64,000 bases of DNA from assembly GCF_005405925.1 (NCBI RefSeq), contig NZ_BJHV01000001.1, positions 4,898,001-4,962,000 of the forward strand, in the 5' to 3' direction. The notes beneath the pieces are model-generated. The model did no database searches and was not told the origin of the DNA. It saw only the letters and a list, made by a program, of their open reading frames with translations. Of this stretch, positions 27,901 to 40,281 are shown piece by piece. This DNA comes from Streptomyces antimycoticus (GTDB taxonomy: Bacteria; Actinomycetota; Actinomycetes; Streptomycetales; Streptomycetaceae). The translations under genes were made by a program, and so were the position numbers. The first letter of the stretch is position 1. Each line of letters starts with the position of its first letter.

Positions 27901-30900
27901 ACCGGGGCGGCCGGGTGGAGCGGGCGGGTGCGATCGGCGTCGGTGGGGTCGGTCTCCGGCCGGTCGGCCAGGAGGGCGGCGGCCTGCGGTGTGTCGAGGG
28001 CGAGGACCGGGGCCCGGTGGCCGCCCGGCAGCACCCCGTTCCTGGTCAGCACCAGCGAGGGCGCCGCGTCGGCCAGCATGAAGGAGACGCGCTCGGCCGG
28101 GTACTCCGGGTCGATGGGCAGATAGGCCGCTCCGGTCTTGAGCACCGCGCACACCGCCACCAGCAGCTCCGCCGAGCGCGGCAGCGCGATGCCGACCGTG
28201 TTCTCCGGTCCGATGCCCCGTGAGATGAGCACATGCGCCAGCCGGTTCGCCGCCGCGTTCAGCTCGGCGTACGACATCCGCGTCTGGCCGTGCACCACGG
28301 CCGGGGCGTCCGGCAGCGCATGTGCCTGACGCTCGAGCAGTTCCGGGAGGAACGCCCCGTCGAGCTGGTGCCCGGTGTCGTTGTAGGTGGTGAGCTGGCG
28401 GTGCCGCTCGATCGGGTCGAGCAGGTCCAGGGCGCCGATCGGCCGCTTCGGGTCCTCGGCCGCCCCGGCCAGCACCCGGATCAGACGGTCGGCGAGCCGC
28501 TGGACCGTCTCCCGGTCGAACAGATCGGTGCTGTACTCGATCCACCCGGCCATACCGTCCGGTGCGCCGTCGGGTGTGCGCCGCTCCATCAGCCCGACGA
28601 ACAGATCGAACTTGGCCATGTCGCCGAGGTGGTCGTACGGGTCCACCCGCAGGCCCGGCAGCACGAGCTCGGCCGGACGGTTGTTCTGCACGGTGAACAT
28701 CACCTGGAACAGCGGGTGGCGCGCCAGGGAGCGCTCGGGGTTGAGCTGCTCGACCAGCCGCTCGAACGGCACGTCCTGGTTGGCGTACGCGGCCAGGTCG
28801 GTCTCCCGCACCCGCTGGACCAGCTCGCGGAAGGTCGGGTTGCCGGAGGTGTCGGTGCGCAGCACCAGCGTGTTGAGGAAGAATCCGACCAGTCCGTCGA
28901 GGACGTCGTCGGTACGACCGGCGATCGGCGTGCCCACGGGGATGTCGGTGCCCGCGCCGGACCGCGACAACAGCACCGAAAGACCGGCCTGGACCACCAT
29001 GAACAGGCTGGCCTGGGAGGTGCGGGCGATGGTGAGCAGCCGCTTGTGCAGCTCCTCGGGGAGGTGGAACGTCACGGTGTCGCCCGCGTAGCTCGCCACC
29101 GCGGGGCGCGGCCGGTCCACCGGGAGGTTGAGCTCGTCGGGAATCCCGGCCAGGGCATCCGACCAGTAGGCGAACTGCCTCGCGATCGCGCTGTTCTCGT
29201 CCGCCTCCTCACCCAGCACGCGCTGCTGCCACAGCGTATAGTCCACGTAACTCACGGGCAGCGGCTCCCACGACGGCGCGGCGTCCTTCAGCCTGGCCGC
29301 GTAGGCGAGCGAGAGGTCGTGCCCGAAGACGCCCAGCGACCAGCCGTCCCCGACGATGTGGTGCATCACCACGAGCAGGACGTACGTACGGTCGCCGGTG
29401 CGGAAGACCCGCACCCGCAGCGGGAGTTCGTCGGCCAGCCGGAACCCGGCGGCCGCCTCCTCCTTCAGTGCCTCGTCCAGCCGCTCCGGTGCCGCGCTCA
29501 GATCCACCAGGGACAGGTCGAGATCGGCCTCCGCGGGATCCAGCACCCGCTGATACGGGTCGCCGTCCACGTCCGGGAAGACCGTCCGCAGGCTCTCGTG
29601 CCTGGCCAGGACGGACTGGAAGGCATGGCGCAGCGCGTCCAGGTCCAGTTCACCGGTCAGCCGCACGGTGAGCGGGACGTTGTAGATCGGCTTGGCGCCG
29701 TCGAACCGGTCCAGGAACCACAGCCGGCGCTGGGCGAAGGACAGCGGTACCCGCTCGGGACGCGGCCCCGCCTCCAGCGCGGGCCGGCCGTCCACGGCCT
29801 GGTGCAGCCGACGGGCAATCCCGGCGGGCGTGGCCGTCTCGAACACCGCGCGCAGCGACAGCTCCTCGCCGAAGACCGCGCGGGTCCTGGTGACCAGCCG
29901 GGTGGCCAGCAGCGAGTGGCCGCCCAGGTCGAAGAAGTCGTCGTCCACCCCCACCTCGGCCACGCCGAGCAGTTCCGCGAAGAGCGCGCACAGGATCTCC
30001 TCCTGCGGGGTACGCGGCCCGCGCCCGGCCGGCCCGGCCGCGCCGGGCTCGGGCAGCGCCTTGCGGTCCAGTTTGCCGTTGGGGGTCAGCGGCAGCGCGT
30101 CCAGGGCGACGAACGCGCCGGGCACCATGTACTCGGGCAGCGAGGCGGCCACGTGTTCGCGCAGCACGGTGGGGGCGGGCACCTCTGAACCGCTCACCGG
30201 CACCAGATAGGCGACGAGCCGCTTGTCGCCCGGGGTCGGCTCACGCACCACGACCACCGCACGGTCGATCCGCTCGTGCGCGGCCAGGACCGACTCGATC
30301 TCCCCCAGCTCGATCCGGAATCCGCGGATCTTGACCTGGTCGTCGGCCCGGCCGGCGAACTCCAGCACGGGATGGTCGCCCTCGGTGTTCCAGCGCACCA
30401 GGTCACCGGTGCGGTACATCCGTATCCCGCAGCCCGGATACGGGTCGGCGACAAAGCGCTCGGCGGTCACACCGGGCCGGTTCAGATAACCGCGCGCCAG
30501 GCAGGGGCCGGAGACGTACAGCTCCCCGGTGACACCCGGCGGCACCGGCCGCAGCGCACCGTCGAGCACCCGCAGCCGCGCGGTGCCGAGGGCGGTGCCC
30601 ATGGGCGGCGCCACCGCGCCGGAGAGCGGTTCGCTGAGGGTGACGCAGACGGTGCTCTCGGTCGGCCCATAGGCGTTGATCATCGTCCGGTCGCCGGACC
30701 ACGCCTCGACCAGCTCCGGCGCGGACGCCTCACCGCCGACCACCAGCAGGCGTATCGACGGCAGATCGCCCTCGGTGAGCACGGCCAGCGCGGCGGGCGG
30801 GATGAGCGCGTGCGTCACCTGGTGCTCGGCGACCAGGTCGACCAGCGCCCGGCCGGGCCGCAGCCGTGTCGCGGGGGCGAGCACCAGCGCGGCGCCGGTG

Positions 30901-32915
30901 AGCAGGGCGGTGTAGGTCTCCCAGACGGCGGCGTCGAAGCTGGGTGAGGAGAACTGCAGCACCCGGCTGCCGGGCCCCACCTCGAACCGCTCGACATTGG
31001 TGGCGACCAGACCGGCGATACCGGAGTGCGTCACCATGACGCCCTTCGGACGGCCGGTGGAACCGGAGGTGTAGATGACGTAGGCGGGGTTGGCGGACGT
31101 CGTCACCCCCCGCCGCTCGCCCGGCTCGATATCGGTGTCCGGCCTCGCGTCGGTCTCGCGGACGGTGGCCGGGTCGTCCAGCAGCACCCGCGGCGCGGCG
31201 CAGCCGTCCGGAATCACCTCTGCCGACGCGGAGGTGGCCAGGACCAGCGCCGGGTCGGAGTCGGTGAGCAGATAGGCGATCCGGTCGGCCGGATAGGAGA
31301 TGTCCACCGGCAGATAGGCCGCGCCCGCCTTGAGCACCGCCAGCATGGCGACGACCAGCTCGGGAGAGCGCCGCAGGGCGAGCGCGACGACCCGCTCCGG
31401 CCCCGCGCCCCGCTCGATCAGGGTGCGGGCCAGGCGGTTGGCGCGGCGGTCCAGTTCGGCGTAGGAGAGGGTGGTGTCCTCGTGGACCAGGGCGACGGCG
31501 TCCGGATGCCGCCGTACCTGTTCGGCGAAGAGCGCGGGGATGACGTCACCGCCCGGCAGCGGCTGTGCGGGCATGCCCAGGGCGAGCATGCGCCTCGACT
31601 CGGCGTCGCTCAGCAGGGGCAGTCGGCCGATCAGTTGCTCCGGGTCGGCCGCGAAGGCCGCGAAGAGCCGGCGGAAACGTTCGCCGAGCACCTCGATGTC
31701 CTCGCGGGTGAAGATCTCCTGCCGGTAGCCGAAGTGCAGCCGCAGCCCGTCGCCCGGCAGCGCCGCGATGCTCAGCGGGTAGTGGTTGGCGTCGGTGCCC
31801 TTGGCGCCGGTCAGCGTGAGGTCACCGGGCAGCTCGGGCAGGTCGTCCCCGCCCATGGGGTAGTTCTCGGTGACGGTGAGCGTGTCGAACAGGGTGCTGT
31901 GCCCGGCGGCCCGCTGGATGTCCGGAAGGCTGAGGTGGTGGTGTTCGACCATTCCGGCCGCCTGCCGCTGCACCCCGGTCAGCAGGGACAGCAGGCTCTC
32001 CTGCGGGCGCATCCGCACCCGGACGGGCACCGAGTTGATGAACAGGCCGACCATCTGGTCCGCGCCGGCCAGCTCGGCGGGGCGCACCGATACGGTCGAG
32101 CCGAACACCACGTCGTCACGGCCGGTCAACTGCCCCAGCAGCAGCGCCCAGCAGCCCTGGAACACCGCGCTCAGCGTGAGGTCGTTGCGCCGGGCGGTCT
32201 CCCGCACCCGGGCGGCCAGCTCATCGGGCATGGTGATGACCTGCTCGGCCGGCGCGATCCGCGCCCCGGTGTCGCCGGGCGCGATCAGCGTGGGCTCCTC
32301 CACCTCGGCGAGCACGGTGCGCCAGGCGTTCTCCGCCGCCGCCCGGTCCTGCCGTTCCAGCCAGCTCAAGGCTTCGCGGTACGGCGTCACCGGCGGCAGG
32401 CCCGAGCCGTCGCCACGACGGTGGTAGATCTCGAAGAGCTCGGACATGAGCTGGGCGGTGGACCACCCGTCGAGCAGGATGTGATGCGAGTTGAACATCA
32501 GCCGGCTGGTGCGCGGGCCCAGCTTGATCAGCGTGAAGCGCAGCAACGGACCGGTCCCCAGGTCGAACCGGTGCGCCGCCTCTTCGGCGGCGAGCCGCTC
32601 CAGCTCCCGCTCCTGGGCCGGCTCGTCGAGCCCGGTGAGATCGAACTCCCGCCAGGGCACCGGGACTTCCCGCGGAATCACCTGCACCGGCCGGCTCAGC
32701 TTCTCGTACCGGAAACTGGCCCGCAGATTGGGGTGCCGGCGCAGCAAAGTGGCCACCGAGTCGCGCATGGCCCCGGCGTCCAGGGGGCCGTCGAGGTCGA
32801 TCAGGATCTGGGCGACGTAGACATCGAGTTTCTGCTCCCCGTACAGGGTCTGAAACAGCAGACCTTCCTGCAGTGGCCACAGCGGAAGGACGTCGTCGAT
32901 GGCTGCTCGCGTCAT
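21909..32915 (-). CDS. Middle NRPS, C-A-T-C-A-T-C-A-T-E
   Basis: A 3668-residue synthetase that adds three residues and hands over a D-configured peptide. I chose ATG at 32915, preceded by GGAG; a GTG five codons earlier (32930) has no better site. Domains: C1 1-440 ([24 protein letters not shown]-accepting type), A1 from 480, T1 near 995, C2 from 1055 (HHIVGDGW), A2 from 1548, T2 near 2068, C3 from 2125, A3 from 2615, T3 near 3118 (GGDSIVS), E 3177-3600 ([10 protein letters not shown]). Hand-read codes: A1 D-A-W-L-V-G-A-V-C, hydrophobic or aromatic, unassigned; A2 D-V-Q-Y-A-A-H-V-I = Pro; A3 D-A-L-F-V-G-V-C-V, probably aliphatic or hydrophobic. The C-terminal E domain matches the D-accepting first C domain of the terminal NRPS. 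Its own D-accepting C1 implies that the upstream subunit also ends in an E domain. Confidence 0.96.
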   Translation of the reverse strand: MTRAAIDDVLPLWPLQEGLLFQTLYGEQKLDVYVAQILIDLDGPLDAGAMRDSVATLLRRHPNLRASFRYEKLSRPVQVIPREVPVPWREFDLTGLDEPAQERELERLAAEEAAHRFDLGTGPLLRFTLIKLGPRTSRLMFNSHHILLDGWSTAQLMSELFEIYHRRGDGSGLPPVTPYREALSWLERQDRAAAENAWRTVLAEVEEPTLIAPGDTGARIAPAEQVITMPDELAARVRETARRNDLTLSAVFQGCWALLLGQLTGRDDVVFGSTVSVRPAELAGADQMVGLFINSVPVRVRMRPQESLLSLLTGVQRQAAGMVEHHHLSLPDIQRAAGHSTLFDTLTVTENYPMGGDDLPELPGDLTLTGAKGTDANHYPLSIAALPGDGLRLHFGYRQEIFTREDIEVLGERFRRLFAAFAADPEQLIGRLPLLSDAESRRMLALGMPAQPLPGGDVIPALFAEQVRRHPDAVALVHEDTTLSYAELDRRANRLARTLIERGAGPERVVALALRRSPELVVAMLAVLKAGAAYLPVDISYPADRIAYLLTDSDPALVLATSASAEVIPDGCAAPRVLLDDPATVRETDARPDTDIEPGERRGVTTSANPAYVIYTSGSTGRPKGVMVTHSGIAGLVATNVERFEVGPGSRVLQFSSPSFDAAVWETYTALLTGAALVLAPATRLRPGRALVDLVAEHQVTHALIPPAALAVLTEGDLPSIRLLVVGGEASAPELVEAWSGDRTMINAYGPTESTVCVTLSEPLSGAVAPPMGTALGTARLRVLDGALRPVPPGVTGELYVSGPCLARGYLNRPGVTAERFVADPYPGCGIRMYRTGDLVRWNTEGDHPVLEFAGRADDQVKIRGFRIELGEIESVLAAHERIDRAVVVVREPTPGDKRLVAYLVPVSGSEVPAPTVLREHVAASLPEYMVPGAFVALDALPLTPNGKLDRKALPEPGAAGPAGRGPRTPQEEILCALFAELLGVAEVGVDDDFFDLGGHSLLATRLVTRTRAVFGEELSLRAVFETATPAGIARRLHQAVDGRPALEAGPRPERVPLSFAQRRLWFLDRFDGAKPIYNVPLTVRLTGELDLDALRHAFQSVLARHESLRTVFPDVDGDPYQRVLDPAEADLDLSLVDLSAAPERLDEALKEEAAAGFRLADELPLRVRVFRTGDRTYVLLVVMHHIVGDGWSLGVFGHDLSLAYAARLKDAAPSWEPLPVSYVDYTLWQQRVLGEEADENSAIARQFAYWSDALAGIPDELNLPVDRPRPAVASYAGDTVTFHLPEELHKRLLTIARTSQASLFMVVQAGLSVLLSRSGAGTDIPVGTPIAGRTDDVLDGLVGFFLNTLVLRTDTSGNPTFRELVQRVRETDLAAYANQDVPFERLVEQLNPERSLARHPLFQVMFTVQNNRPAELVLPGLRVDPYDHLGDMAKFDLFVGLMERRTPDGAPDGMAGWIEYSTDLFDRETVQRLADRLIRVLAGAAEDPKRPIGALDLLDPIERHRQLTTYNDTGHQLDGAFLPELLERQAHALPDAPAVVHGQTRMSYAELNAAANRLAHVLISRGIGPENTVGIALPRSAELLVAVCAVLKTGAAYLPIDPEYPAERVSFMLADAAPSLVLTRNGVLPGGHRAPVLALDTPQAAALLADRPETDPTDADRTRPLHPAAPVYVIYTSGSTGRPKGVVMPAGAMANLVAWHHGEIGGGAGTRVAQFTAISFDVSAQEILTTLLTGKTLVVPDDAVRRDAAALTRWLEEHRINELYAPNLVVDAVAEAALESGVALGELRVIAQAGEALALTPRLRAFCAERPWLRLHNHYGPTESHVITATTLPADPAEWPAAAPIGRPVWNDRVYVLDDALGPVPPGVVGELYLAGAGLARGYLRRPGRTAERFVADPFGPAGSRLYRTGDLVRWGKDGQLQFMGRADHQVKVRGFRIELGEIETALAAHPDLASVAVLARQDRPGAPQLVGYLVPLADRTAPAPAELRKHLATTLPEYMVPSAFVALDALPLTPNGKLDRRALPAPVRVAAERREPATPQEAALCGLFAEVLGVPEAGVDDNFFDLGGHSLLATRLTSRIRTILGAELSVRDLFESPTPAGLAGLIGDAGGARRAVTARERPEEVPLSFAQRRLWFLGRFEGPSATYNLPMALRLTGELDREALRAALADVVARHESLRTVFPEVAGRPRQVVLDVVPELPVAEVTEAGLEAALTEAAGYAFDIATEIPVRARLFALGRTEHVLALVVHHIAGDGWSMAPLGRDLSAAYAARSAGRAPEFTPLPVQYADYTLWQHEVLGSEDDPESTISRQAAFWRSALEGAPEELALPADHRRPPAISYRGDMVTFRFDAEVHRGLRELAMEHRASLFMAVQAGLAALLSRLGAGTDIPLGTAIAGRTDDALDDLVGFFVNTLVLRTDVSGDPTFAQLLERVRETDLAAYAHQDLPFERLVELINPERSASRHPLFQVMLAFQNTAEGRVDLPGVVAAPQPIGHDVAKFDLSFTLSETHTDDGAPAGIEGALTYSTDLFERDTVRMLVDRLARLLAAAVADPSAPVDRLDVLLPGERHRIVEEWNDAAVREVPAATMAELFAGWVARTPDAPALLTEEGTWTFAELDARVERIARALAARGAGPEKLVAVALPRSPELIVSLLAVVRAGAAYLPINPELPSDRIGYMLDDAEPALLLTSGSVAGRLPRTTVPTALFDTLDGAAAADAADVSVPPGVLSTQHPAYVIYTSGSTGRPKGVTVTHAGVAQLCATLVERAGVGPGARVPQLASASFDAAFLELSMSLLVGGALVVVPAERPTSGQAYLDLCAEYGVTHAFITPASLAALPEGGLPEGMEIVVGGESFGPELIGRWRDTVRMHNVYGPTETTCVAAMSGLLTDDAVPALGAPVADSRLHVLDERLRPVPLGCVGELHIAGVSLARGYLNRAGLTAERYVADPFGPPGSRMYRSGDLVRRRADGELEYIGRTDDQVKLRGLRIELGEITAAVSDHPEVHRATTIVREDRPGVRLLTAYVVPTAGAGDLDIDALRAGLARRLPDYMVPAAFVTLDTLPLTTSGKIDRKALPAPEQGGPSRAPSGAREETLRRLVAEVLGLGVEEVGVDDSFFYLGGDSIVSIQLVARARAAGLVFTPKDVFRHQTVAALAAAAGTVPEAEAEDPDAGIGEIPAIPILHWLSERNGPIDRFHQSMLLQTPAELDLDRLVTAVQTLLDHHDALRARLNRTEGDWSLEVAARGAVRAADLIRRVDLTGLDDAARSARLAEHSDAAVRRLAPEDGTMAQFVWFDAGPGERGRLWFSLHHLVVDGVSWRILLPDLARAWEAVRDGRAPALDPVGTSLRRWSRTLAEEAVTPERIAELPVWRGRLAQAPEPLAELIIDPSRDLTRTQRAITMALSADTTRTLLTRLPEMFRASVNDVLLTGLTLAVADWRRRHFGGATGGLLVALEGHGREEIAEHTELSRTVGWFTSMYPLFLDPGRIDWGEVWTGGTTVGDVLARIKEQLRQVPDNGVGYGLLRHLNPDTAPSLRGLAEPQIGFNYLGRFNSSGTPEAADWALAPEAGAVGGEDPDMPVAHALEVTASTQDRPDGPELSVLWQWPSALLEEAVVRDLAQAWIRALEALARHADTPQGVRHTPSDMDLIEVSQDELDQLASELDNWQ

Positions 32916-32990
32916 TATGGAAATCTCCACTCGTCATTCCGGGGTCGCCGACAAAGGGCTCGGTCGCCTGCCACCAGCCTGGATCGCCGA

Positions 32991-33038
32991 GTTTCATCTC
33001 CGGCCGGTCCACCCGGCAACGGCGCTGCAAAAACTTCG
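32991..33038 (-). promoter_or_regulatory. Candidate promoter of the NRPS 3 / NRPS 2 / P450 block
   Basis: Read leftward: box CGAAGTTTTTG (33038-33028), 8 bp, -35 TTGCCG (33019-33014), 17 bp, -10 TGAAAC (32996-32991). It lies 76-123 bp ahead of the ATG at 32915. The box half is divergent from the family consensus; the core promoter and spacing fit well. Confidence 0.55.
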
Positions 33039-33189
33039 TTTTGCGCGCCGCGTGGCGCTGAAGCGGCCCACTTCGAAGAATTCGCACTGCCGCTGACCGA
33101 CCCGGTCCGGCCGTGCTGTCATCGGTTCGGCCGCGTGCCGTCAAGCGCCCGCGGGCCCGCCACCCGCACCGCGACTTCAGGGAGTTCTG

Positions 33190-34407
33190 GTGACCAACAC
33201 CGGCACGCTGTCCCGCTACTGGATGTTCAGCGACGAGTACACACAGGACCCCTATCCCTTCCTCGCCCAACTGCGCGCGGAACAGCCGGTGTGCCGGGTG
33301 GAGACCCCGGACGGGGTACGGGCCTGGGTGGTGAGCCGCTACGACGACGTCCGCGACGCGCTCTCCGACCCCCGGCTCGGCCGGGACATCGGCAAGCTCT
33401 ACGCCGCGCTGGGCAAGCAGCTCGGCCAGGAGATCAAGCCCGCCGACGAGATCAGCAACCACCTGGCCAACTCCGATCCGCCGCGCCACACCCCGCTGCG
33501 CAAGGCGCTCACCTTCGCCTTCACCCCCAAGCGGGTCAGGGGGCTGCGCGACGGCTGGGAGAAGGTGGTCGACGACCTGCTCGACGAGATGGTCCGGACG
33601 GACAACCGGGACCTGGTCTCCGGGCTCAACGAACCGCTTCCGATCATCACCATCGCGCAGCTCATGGGCGTGCCCGACGCCGACTGGCCGCGGTTCCTGG
33701 TGTGGACGAACACGCTGCGCCGGGTGGACGCCAGCGATCCGACGGGCATCATCGCCGAGCACACCAGGCAGTTGTCGGACTACCTCAAGGCGCTGATCGC
33801 CACCAAACAGCGGACCCCGCAGGACGATCTGATCTCCGCGCTGGTCCACGCCGACGAGGACAAGCGGCTGACCGCCGCGGAGGCGCTGTCCACCGCGTTC
33901 GCCCTGATGACCGGCGGCAACGACACCACGACCAGCCTGCTCAACGGCTCCTTCGCGGCGCTGCTCACCCATACCGGCGAGGCCGACAAGATCCGGGCCG
34001 ACTGGAGTCTGCTGCCCAACGCGGTCGAGGAGCTGCTGCGGTTCACCAGCCCACTGATCAACTCCCTGCAGCGGGTCACGCTCGAGCCGGTCGAACTGTG
34101 CGGGGTGAAGATCCCCAAGGACGAGATCATCATCATTTCGCTGGCCGGGGCCAACCACGATCCGCACGCCTTCGCCGACCGTGCCGCGGAGCTGGACATC
34201 ACCCGCCCCAAGCCCGCGCATGTGAGCTTCGGATATGGAATCCACTACTGCCTGGGCTCCCATATGTCCAAAGCGCTCACCGAGTTGGCGATCCGACGGG
34301 TCTATGAACGCTTTCCCGGCATCCGGCTGGCCGTGCACCCCTCGGAGGTGCGTTATCGGCCCGGACTGATGGTCCGCCCGATGATCGACCTGCCGGTGCG
34401 TTTCTGA
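33190..34407 (+). CDS. Cytochrome P450 (second of three)
   Basis: A 405-residue bacterial P450. Start is GTG at 33190 with GGGAG at the right distance. It carries the I-helix motif GGNDTTT, ExxR in EELLR, and the heme loop FGYGIHYCLG with Cys354. It heads a rightward pair with the luciferase-like monooxygenase at 34488, divergent from the NRPS block. A substrate cannot be assigned. Beta-hydroxylation or cross-linking of carrier-bound residues are the usual roles of such cluster P450s. A hairpin with a T-rich tail follows it, so the downstream gene may be partly attenuated. Confidence 0.93.
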   Translation: MTNTGTLSRYWMFSDEYTQDPYPFLAQLRAEQPVCRVETPDGVRAWVVSRYDDVRDALSDPRLGRDIGKLYAALGKQLGQEIKPADEISNHLANSDPPRHTPLRKALTFAFTPKRVRGLRDGWEKVVDDLLDEMVRTDNRDLVSGLNEPLPIITIAQLMGVPDADWPRFLVWTNTLRRVDASDPTGIIAEHTRQLSDYLKALIATKQRTPQDDLISALVHADEDKRLTAAEALSTAFALMTGGNDTTTSLLNGSFAALLTHTGEADKIRADWSLLPNAVEELLRFTSPLINSLQRVTLEPVELCGVKIPKDEIIIISLAGANHDPHAFADRAAELDITRPKPAHVSFGYGIHYCLGSHMSKALTELAIRRVYERFPGIRLAVHPSEVRYRPGLMVRPMIDLPVRF

Positions 34408-34428
34408 AACGGCACACAGCAGCGACAC

Positions 34429-34470
34429 CGCCCGGGACCCGCCGTCAGCGCGCCCCGGGCGCTTTTCTTT
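34429..34470 (+). terminator. Hairpin with T tract after P450
   Basis: An 8-bp stem (34429-34436 with 34454-34461) is followed at once by a CTTTTCTTT tract. It has the form of an intrinsic terminator or attenuator between the P450 and the monooxygenase gene. Confidence 0.65.
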
Positions 34471-34487
34471 CGCTTTCCGGAGGACTC

Positions 34488-35561
34488 ATGGATTTCAGCC
34501 TGTTCTACTTCGCCAACAACGACACCGAGGAGCGCGACCGCTATCGGCTGCTGCTGGACGGCGCCCGGTTCGCCGATGACAACGGCTTCACCGCGGTGTG
34601 GACCCCCGAGCGCCACTTCCATCCGTTCGGCGGGCTCTACCCGAACCCCTCGGTGACCGGCGCCGCGGTGGCGGCGGTCACCAAACGGGTGGCGGTGCGC
34701 GCCGGAAGCGTCGTGGCGCCGCTGCACCACCCGATGCGGATCGCCGAGGAGTGGTCGGTCGTCGACAACCTGTCGGGCGGCCGGGCCGGGGTGGCACTCG
34801 CCTCGGGCTGGCACGCCGCGGACTTCGCGCTCCGCCCGGAGAACTACGAGACCCGCAAGTCCGGGCTGATGGAGACGGTCGACACCATCCGCCGGCTCTG
34901 GAAGCGGGAGAGCGTGTCCCTGACCGACGGGGCGGGCGAGACGGTGGAGCTGACCATGTTCCCGCCGCCCGTCCAGCCCGAACTGCCGATGTGGCTGACC
35001 AGCGGTGGCACCCCGGGGACGTTCACCCTGGCCGGTGAGAACGGGATGGGCATGCTGACCCATCTGCTCGGCCAGGAGGTCGACGTCCTCGCGCAGCGCA
35101 TCGCCGAGTACCGCCGGGCGTACCGGGAGCACCACAGCGCCTCGGCCGGGCAGGGGCATGTGGCCCTGATGGTGCACACCTTCGTCGGCACCGACCGCGA
35201 CGCCGTGCGGGAGACCGTGCGCGAGCCGTTCTCCCGCTACCTGGCCAGCTCCTTCGATCTGCTGATCAAGGCGGCCGAGGCGGCGGGCGCCCAGGGCGCG
35301 GACATGTCCCGGGAGCTGAAGAGCATGGGCCCGGAGGACCGTCAGTTCCTCGTGGCCCAGGCGTTCGACCGGTACTTCGAGACCAGCGGGATGTTCGGCA
35401 CCGTCGACGACTGCATGGCGATGCTCAAGCAACTCAAGGACGCGGGGGTGGACGAGGTCGCCTGTCTGGTGGACTTCGGTGTGCCGACCGATGTGGTGGT
35501 CGGCGGCTTCGAGCACCTGGCCCGCCTCCATGACACCTGGCGTGCGCATCTGGGGAGCTGA
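34488..35561 (+). CDS. Luciferase-like flavin-dependent monooxygenase
   Basis: A 357-residue TIM-barrel flavin-dependent monooxygenase of the bacterial-luciferase (LLM) superfamily, of the type found in natural-product clusters. Typical sequence is visible at the N terminus (FSLFYFAN) and in WTPERHFHPFGG, LSGGRAGVALASGWH and LPMWLTSGGTPGTF. A strong GGAGG precedes the ATG by 5 bp. It needs reduced flavin from a separate reductase, which is not in the window. From memory, a flavin monooxygenase in the skyllamycin cluster is linked to alpha-hydroxylation of glycine. The Gly-activating module at the start of the terminal NRPS makes a similar role possible here, but that is inference. It is convergent with the ABC exporter and ends in a 19-bp hairpin. 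Confidence 0.9.
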   Translation: MDFSLFYFANNDTEERDRYRLLLDGARFADDNGFTAVWTPERHFHPFGGLYPNPSVTGAAVAAVTKRVAVRAGSVVAPLHHPMRIAEEWSVVDNLSGGRAGVALASGWHAADFALRPENYETRKSGLMETVDTIRRLWKRESVSLTDGAGETVELTMFPPPVQPELPMWLTSGGTPGTFTLAGENGMGMLTHLLGQEVDVLAQRIAEYRRAYREHHSASAGQGHVALMVHTFVGTDRDAVRETVREPFSRYLASSFDLLIKAAEAAGAQGADMSRELKSMGPEDRQFLVAQAFDRYFETSGMFGTVDDCMAMLKQLKDAGVDEVACLVDFGVPTDVVVGGFEHLARLHDTWRAHLGS

Positions 35562-35589
35562 CCCGGCGGCGCTCCCCCGGCGGGGGCAG

Positions 35590-35629
35590 GCCGAAGCCCG
35601 GACGACCGCTCGGTCGTCCGGGCTTCGGC
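35590..35629. terminator. Strong bidirectional terminator
   Basis: A perfect 19-bp inverted repeat (35590-35608 with 35611-35629) with almost no loop lies between the convergent monooxygenase and ABC permease genes. It should stop transcription from both sides. Confidence 0.85.
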
Positions 35630-35653
35630 TGTTCGGTGTCCTACGGCGGCGGG

Positions 35654-36448
35654 TCAGCGTGCGGCGGCCCGCTCGTAGGCCCGGTTGGCCAGCGGGACCA
35701 CGACGGCCAGCAGGACCACCACCATGATCAGCGAGGCCGCCACCGGATGCCGCAGCGGGAACGCCGGGTCGGCGCCGTTCCCCGTGGGGTTCCCCCACAG
35801 CTCGCGCATCCCGGTGGTCAGGGTAGTCACCGGGTTCCACTCGGCCACCGGACGCACCCAGCCCGGCAGGTTCTGGGCCGGGTAGAAGGTCGCCGACAGG
35901 AAGGTGAGCGGCATGGTGATGACCATGGCCACCGAGTTGACCGCCTGGGGATCGCGCAGCAGCAGTCCGATGAGCGAGCCGAGCCACGCCGTGGCGTAGC
36001 CGAGCAGCAGCAGAAGACCGAAGCCCGCGAGGGCCTTGAGCGGCCCGCCGTGGATGCGCCAGCCGATGAGCAGGCCGACGGAGAGCATCGCGAGACAGGA
36101 GATCGCGTTGAGCACCACATCGGAGAGGGTCCGGCCGAGCAGCACCGAGCCCTTGCCCATGGGCAGCGAACGGAACCGGTCCACCAGGCCGTTGGAGAGG
36201 TCCTCGGCCACCCCCACACCGGTGTTGATGACGCCGGCCAGCATCATCTGGGTGAAGATGCCCGCCATGATGTACTCGTGGTAGTCGCCCTCCGGCACGT
36301 TCATCGAACTGCCGAAGAGGTAGCCGAAGAGGAACACGAACATGATCGGCATCAGGGTGATGCTGAGGATCCGCTGCGGTGCCCGCTTCAGATGCCGTAT
36401 GTGGCGGCCCGCCAGGGCGAGCGCGTCGCTCAGGACATAGGTGGTCAT
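35654..36448 (-). CDS. ABC-2 type permease, DrrB-like
   Basis: A 264-residue membrane subunit of a daunorubicin-resistance-type exporter. It has about six membrane segments (for example LMPIMFVFLFGYLFG and LIMVVVLLAVVVPLA) and the conserved loop GVGVAEDLSNGLVDRFRSLPM typical of DrrB permeases. Start is ATG at 36448, overlapping the ATPase stop codon by 4 bp (ATGA), so the two are translationally coupled. It probably exports the finished peptide and gives self-resistance. The reading frame stays open further upstream, but that part lies inside the ATPase gene and is not real coding. Confidence 0.95.
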   Translation of the reverse strand: MTTYVLSDALALAGRHIRHLKRAPQRILSITLMPIMFVFLFGYLFGSSMNVPEGDYHEYIMAGIFTQMMLAGVINTGVGVAEDLSNGLVDRFRSLPMGKGSVLLGRTLSDVVLNAISCLAMLSVGLLIGWRIHGGPLKALAGFGLLLLLGYATAWLGSLIGLLLRDPQAVNSVAMVITMPLTFLSATFYPAQNLPGWVRPVAEWNPVTTLTTGMRELWGNPTGNGADPAFPLRHPVAASLIMVVVLLAVVVPLANRAYERAAAR

Positions 36449-37419
36449 CGGCTCGTCTTCTCCAGTTCGGCCTCGGGTCCGGCTCCGGTCAGCTCCAGGA
36501 ACACGTCGTCCAGCGAGGGGCGCCGAACGAGGAAGTCGACCACCTCCACCGAGGCCCCCTGGAGCTCCGACGCCGCCGCGGAGACACCGGCGATACCGGT
36601 CTCCAGCGCGACCGACACCCGCATCCCGCTCTCGTCGACGACCGGCGGGGCGGAGCCCCGTGCGGAGATCCGGGCCAGCGCGGCCCGGGCGGTCTCCACC
36701 ATCTCGGTGGTCCGTACGGTGATCTCCAGCCGCTCGCCGCCGACCTTCTTCTTCAGCTCGTCGGGCGTGCCCTCCGCCGCCACCAGCCCCTTGTCGATCA
36801 GGGCGATGCGATGGGCGAGCTGGTCGGCCTCCTCCAGATACTGGGTGGTCAGCAGCACGGTGACCCCGTCGGCGACCTGTTTGCGCACCATGTCCCACAG
36901 CGCGTTCCGGCTGACCGGGTCCAGCCCCGTGGACGGCTCGTCCAGGAAGATCACCGGCGGGCTCCCGATCAGGCTGGCGCCCAGGTCCAGCCTGCGGCGC
37001 ATACCGCCCGAGTAGGTCTTGACGACCCGGTCGGCGGCGCCGGTGAGGTCGAACATCTCCAGCACCTCATCGGCGCGGGACCGGGCCCGCTTACGGCCCA
37101 GGTGCAGCAGCGTGCCCATCAGCACCAGGTTCTCGCGGCCGGTCAACTCGCCGTCCAGCGCGGCGTACTGACCCGTCAGCCCGATGCTGCGGCGCACCTC
37201 GTGGGCCTGGCTCAGCACGTCGTGGCCCGCCACGGTCGCCGTGCCCTCATCGGGCTCGATCAGCGTCGACAGTATCCGCACCGTGGTCGTCTTGCCGGCG
37301 CCGTTGGGGCCCAGGAGCCCGTAGACCGTGCCCGCCTCGACGGACAGGTCGATGCCGCCCAGCACCTCGTTGTCGCCGTAGCGCTTCCGCAGACCAGCCG
37401 CGGAGATTGCGATATCCAT
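36445..37419 (-). CDS. ABC transporter ATP-binding protein, DrrA-like
   Basis: A 324-residue ATPase of the DrrA family. Visible motifs are Walker A GPNGAGKTTT, signature YSGGMRRRLD, Walker B VIFLDEPSTGLD and a C-terminal DrrA-type extension ending in DDVFLELTG. I chose ATG at 37419 because GAGGAG lies just before it; an ATG five codons upstream has no ribosome-binding site. It is coupled to the permease by a 4-bp overlap and lies 45 bp after the P450 gene on the same strand. Together they form a three-gene operon: P450, drrA-like, drrB-like. Confidence 0.96.
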   Translation of the reverse strand: MDIAISAAGLRKRYGDNEVLGGIDLSVEAGTVYGLLGPNGAGKTTTVRILSTLIEPDEGTATVAGHDVLSQAHEVRRSIGLTGQYAALDGELTGRENLVLMGTLLHLGRKRARSRADEVLEMFDLTGAADRVVKTYSGGMRRRLDLGASLIGSPPVIFLDEPSTGLDPVSRNALWDMVRKQVADGVTVLLTTQYLEEADQLAHRIALIDKGLVAAEGTPDELKKKVGGERLEITVRTTEMVETARAALARISARGSAPPVVDESGMRVSVALETGIAGVSAAASELQGASVEVVDFLVRRPSLDDVFLELTGAGPEAELEKTSR

Positions 37420-37464
37420 CAGACTCCTCTTCATCGGCCGGTACGCCGGTCCGGTCCGTCTCGC

Positions 37465-39249
<1,785 letters not shown>

Positions 39250-40281
39250 GTGACCGCGTATGACGTCGAGTACATCGAGATCTACACCAGCGATCAGCGG
39301 AAAACCACGGACTATTTCGTGTCCAGCATGGGTTTCCAGGAAAAGGCCCGGTGCCGGACCGGAGCGCTGGATTCGATACTCCTCCGCCAGAAGGACATCC
39401 AGCTCGTCATCACCTCGGGAGCGGGCACGGCCGACTTCCTGGCGGCGCACGGTGACGGCATCGCCGACATCGCCTTCGCCTGCGAGGACCCCCTCGCGGC
39501 CCGGGAGGGCGCCCTGGCCGCCGGGGCCCGCGATCTGACCTCCGGCAACCCGGCCGGTCCCGCCGTCTCCGGCTTCGGCGCCGTCCGCCACACCCTCCTC
39601 AAGCGCTCCGCGGGCCGCCCGCACGCGCTGCCCCCGGGCCGGGACTGGATCGCCTCGCCGGAGCGCGCCGCCCAGGACGGCACCACGACCGAACTGCGGC
39701 TGCTCGACCACATCGCGGTCTGCCTGGAGGCCGGCACCCTGCACGACACGGTCCGCTACTACATCGACGGATTCGGCTTCGAGGAGTACTCCAGCGAATA
39801 CGTCGCCGTCGGCGAGCAGGCCATGGACTCCATCGTGGTGCGCAGCCCCTCGGCCGGGATCACCTTCACCATCATCGAGCCCGACAGCACCAAGAAGCCG
39901 GGCCAGATCGACGAATTCCTGGAGCGCAACGGCGGCCCGGGAGTGCAGCACCTGGCGTTCCTCGTGGACGAGATCATCCCGGCCGTTCTCGAATTCGAGA
40001 GCCGGGGCGTCGAGTTCCTGCAGACGCCCGGCACCTACTACGACGCCCTCGCCGAGCGGATCGACAACCTCGACGAGGCGATCGCCGATCTGCGCAAGAC
40101 CAATGTGCTCGCCGACCGCGACGAGTGGGGCTACCTGCTGCAGCTCTTCACCCGCTCGCCCTACGAGCGGCGCACCCTGTTCTTCGAACTCATCCAGCGC
40201 CACGGGGCCCAGGGCTTCGGAAGCTCCAACATCCGCGCGCTGTACGAGGCCGTCGAGCGCGCCCGGGCGGCCAACTCGTGA
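39250..40281 (+). CDS. hmaS: 4-hydroxymandelate synthase
   Basis: Converts 4-hydroxyphenylpyruvate and O2 to 4-hydroxymandelate, the first committed step to 4-hydroxyphenylglycine. It is a non-heme iron enzyme of the HPPD/HmaS family, 343 residues. The two-histidine-one-carboxylate iron site is His154 (LLDHIAV), His234 (VQHLAFL) and Glu313 (LFFELIQ). Their spacing of 80 and 79 is the same as recalled for the Amycolatopsis enzyme. I chose GTG at 39250 (VTAYDVEYIEIY), preceded closely by GGGGAG; ATG 39238 is the alternative. The stop overlaps the next start by 4 bp (GTGA). The cluster context (Hmo-HpgT next) decides for HmaS over HPPD. Confidence 0.95.
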   Translation: MTAYDVEYIEIYTSDQRKTTDYFVSSMGFQEKARCRTGALDSILLRQKDIQLVITSGAGTADFLAAHGDGIADIAFACEDPLAAREGALAAGARDLTSGNPAGPAVSGFGAVRHTLLKRSAGRPHALPPGRDWIASPERAAQDGTTTELRLLDHIAVCLEAGTLHDTVRYYIDGFGFEEYSSEYVAVGEQAMDSIVVRSPSAGITFTIIEPDSTKKPGQIDEFLERNGGPGVQHLAFLVDEIIPAVLEFESRGVEFLQTPGTYYDALAERIDNLDEAIADLRKTNVLADRDEWGYLLQLFTRSPYERRTLFFELIQRHGAQGFGSSNIRALYEAVERARAANS

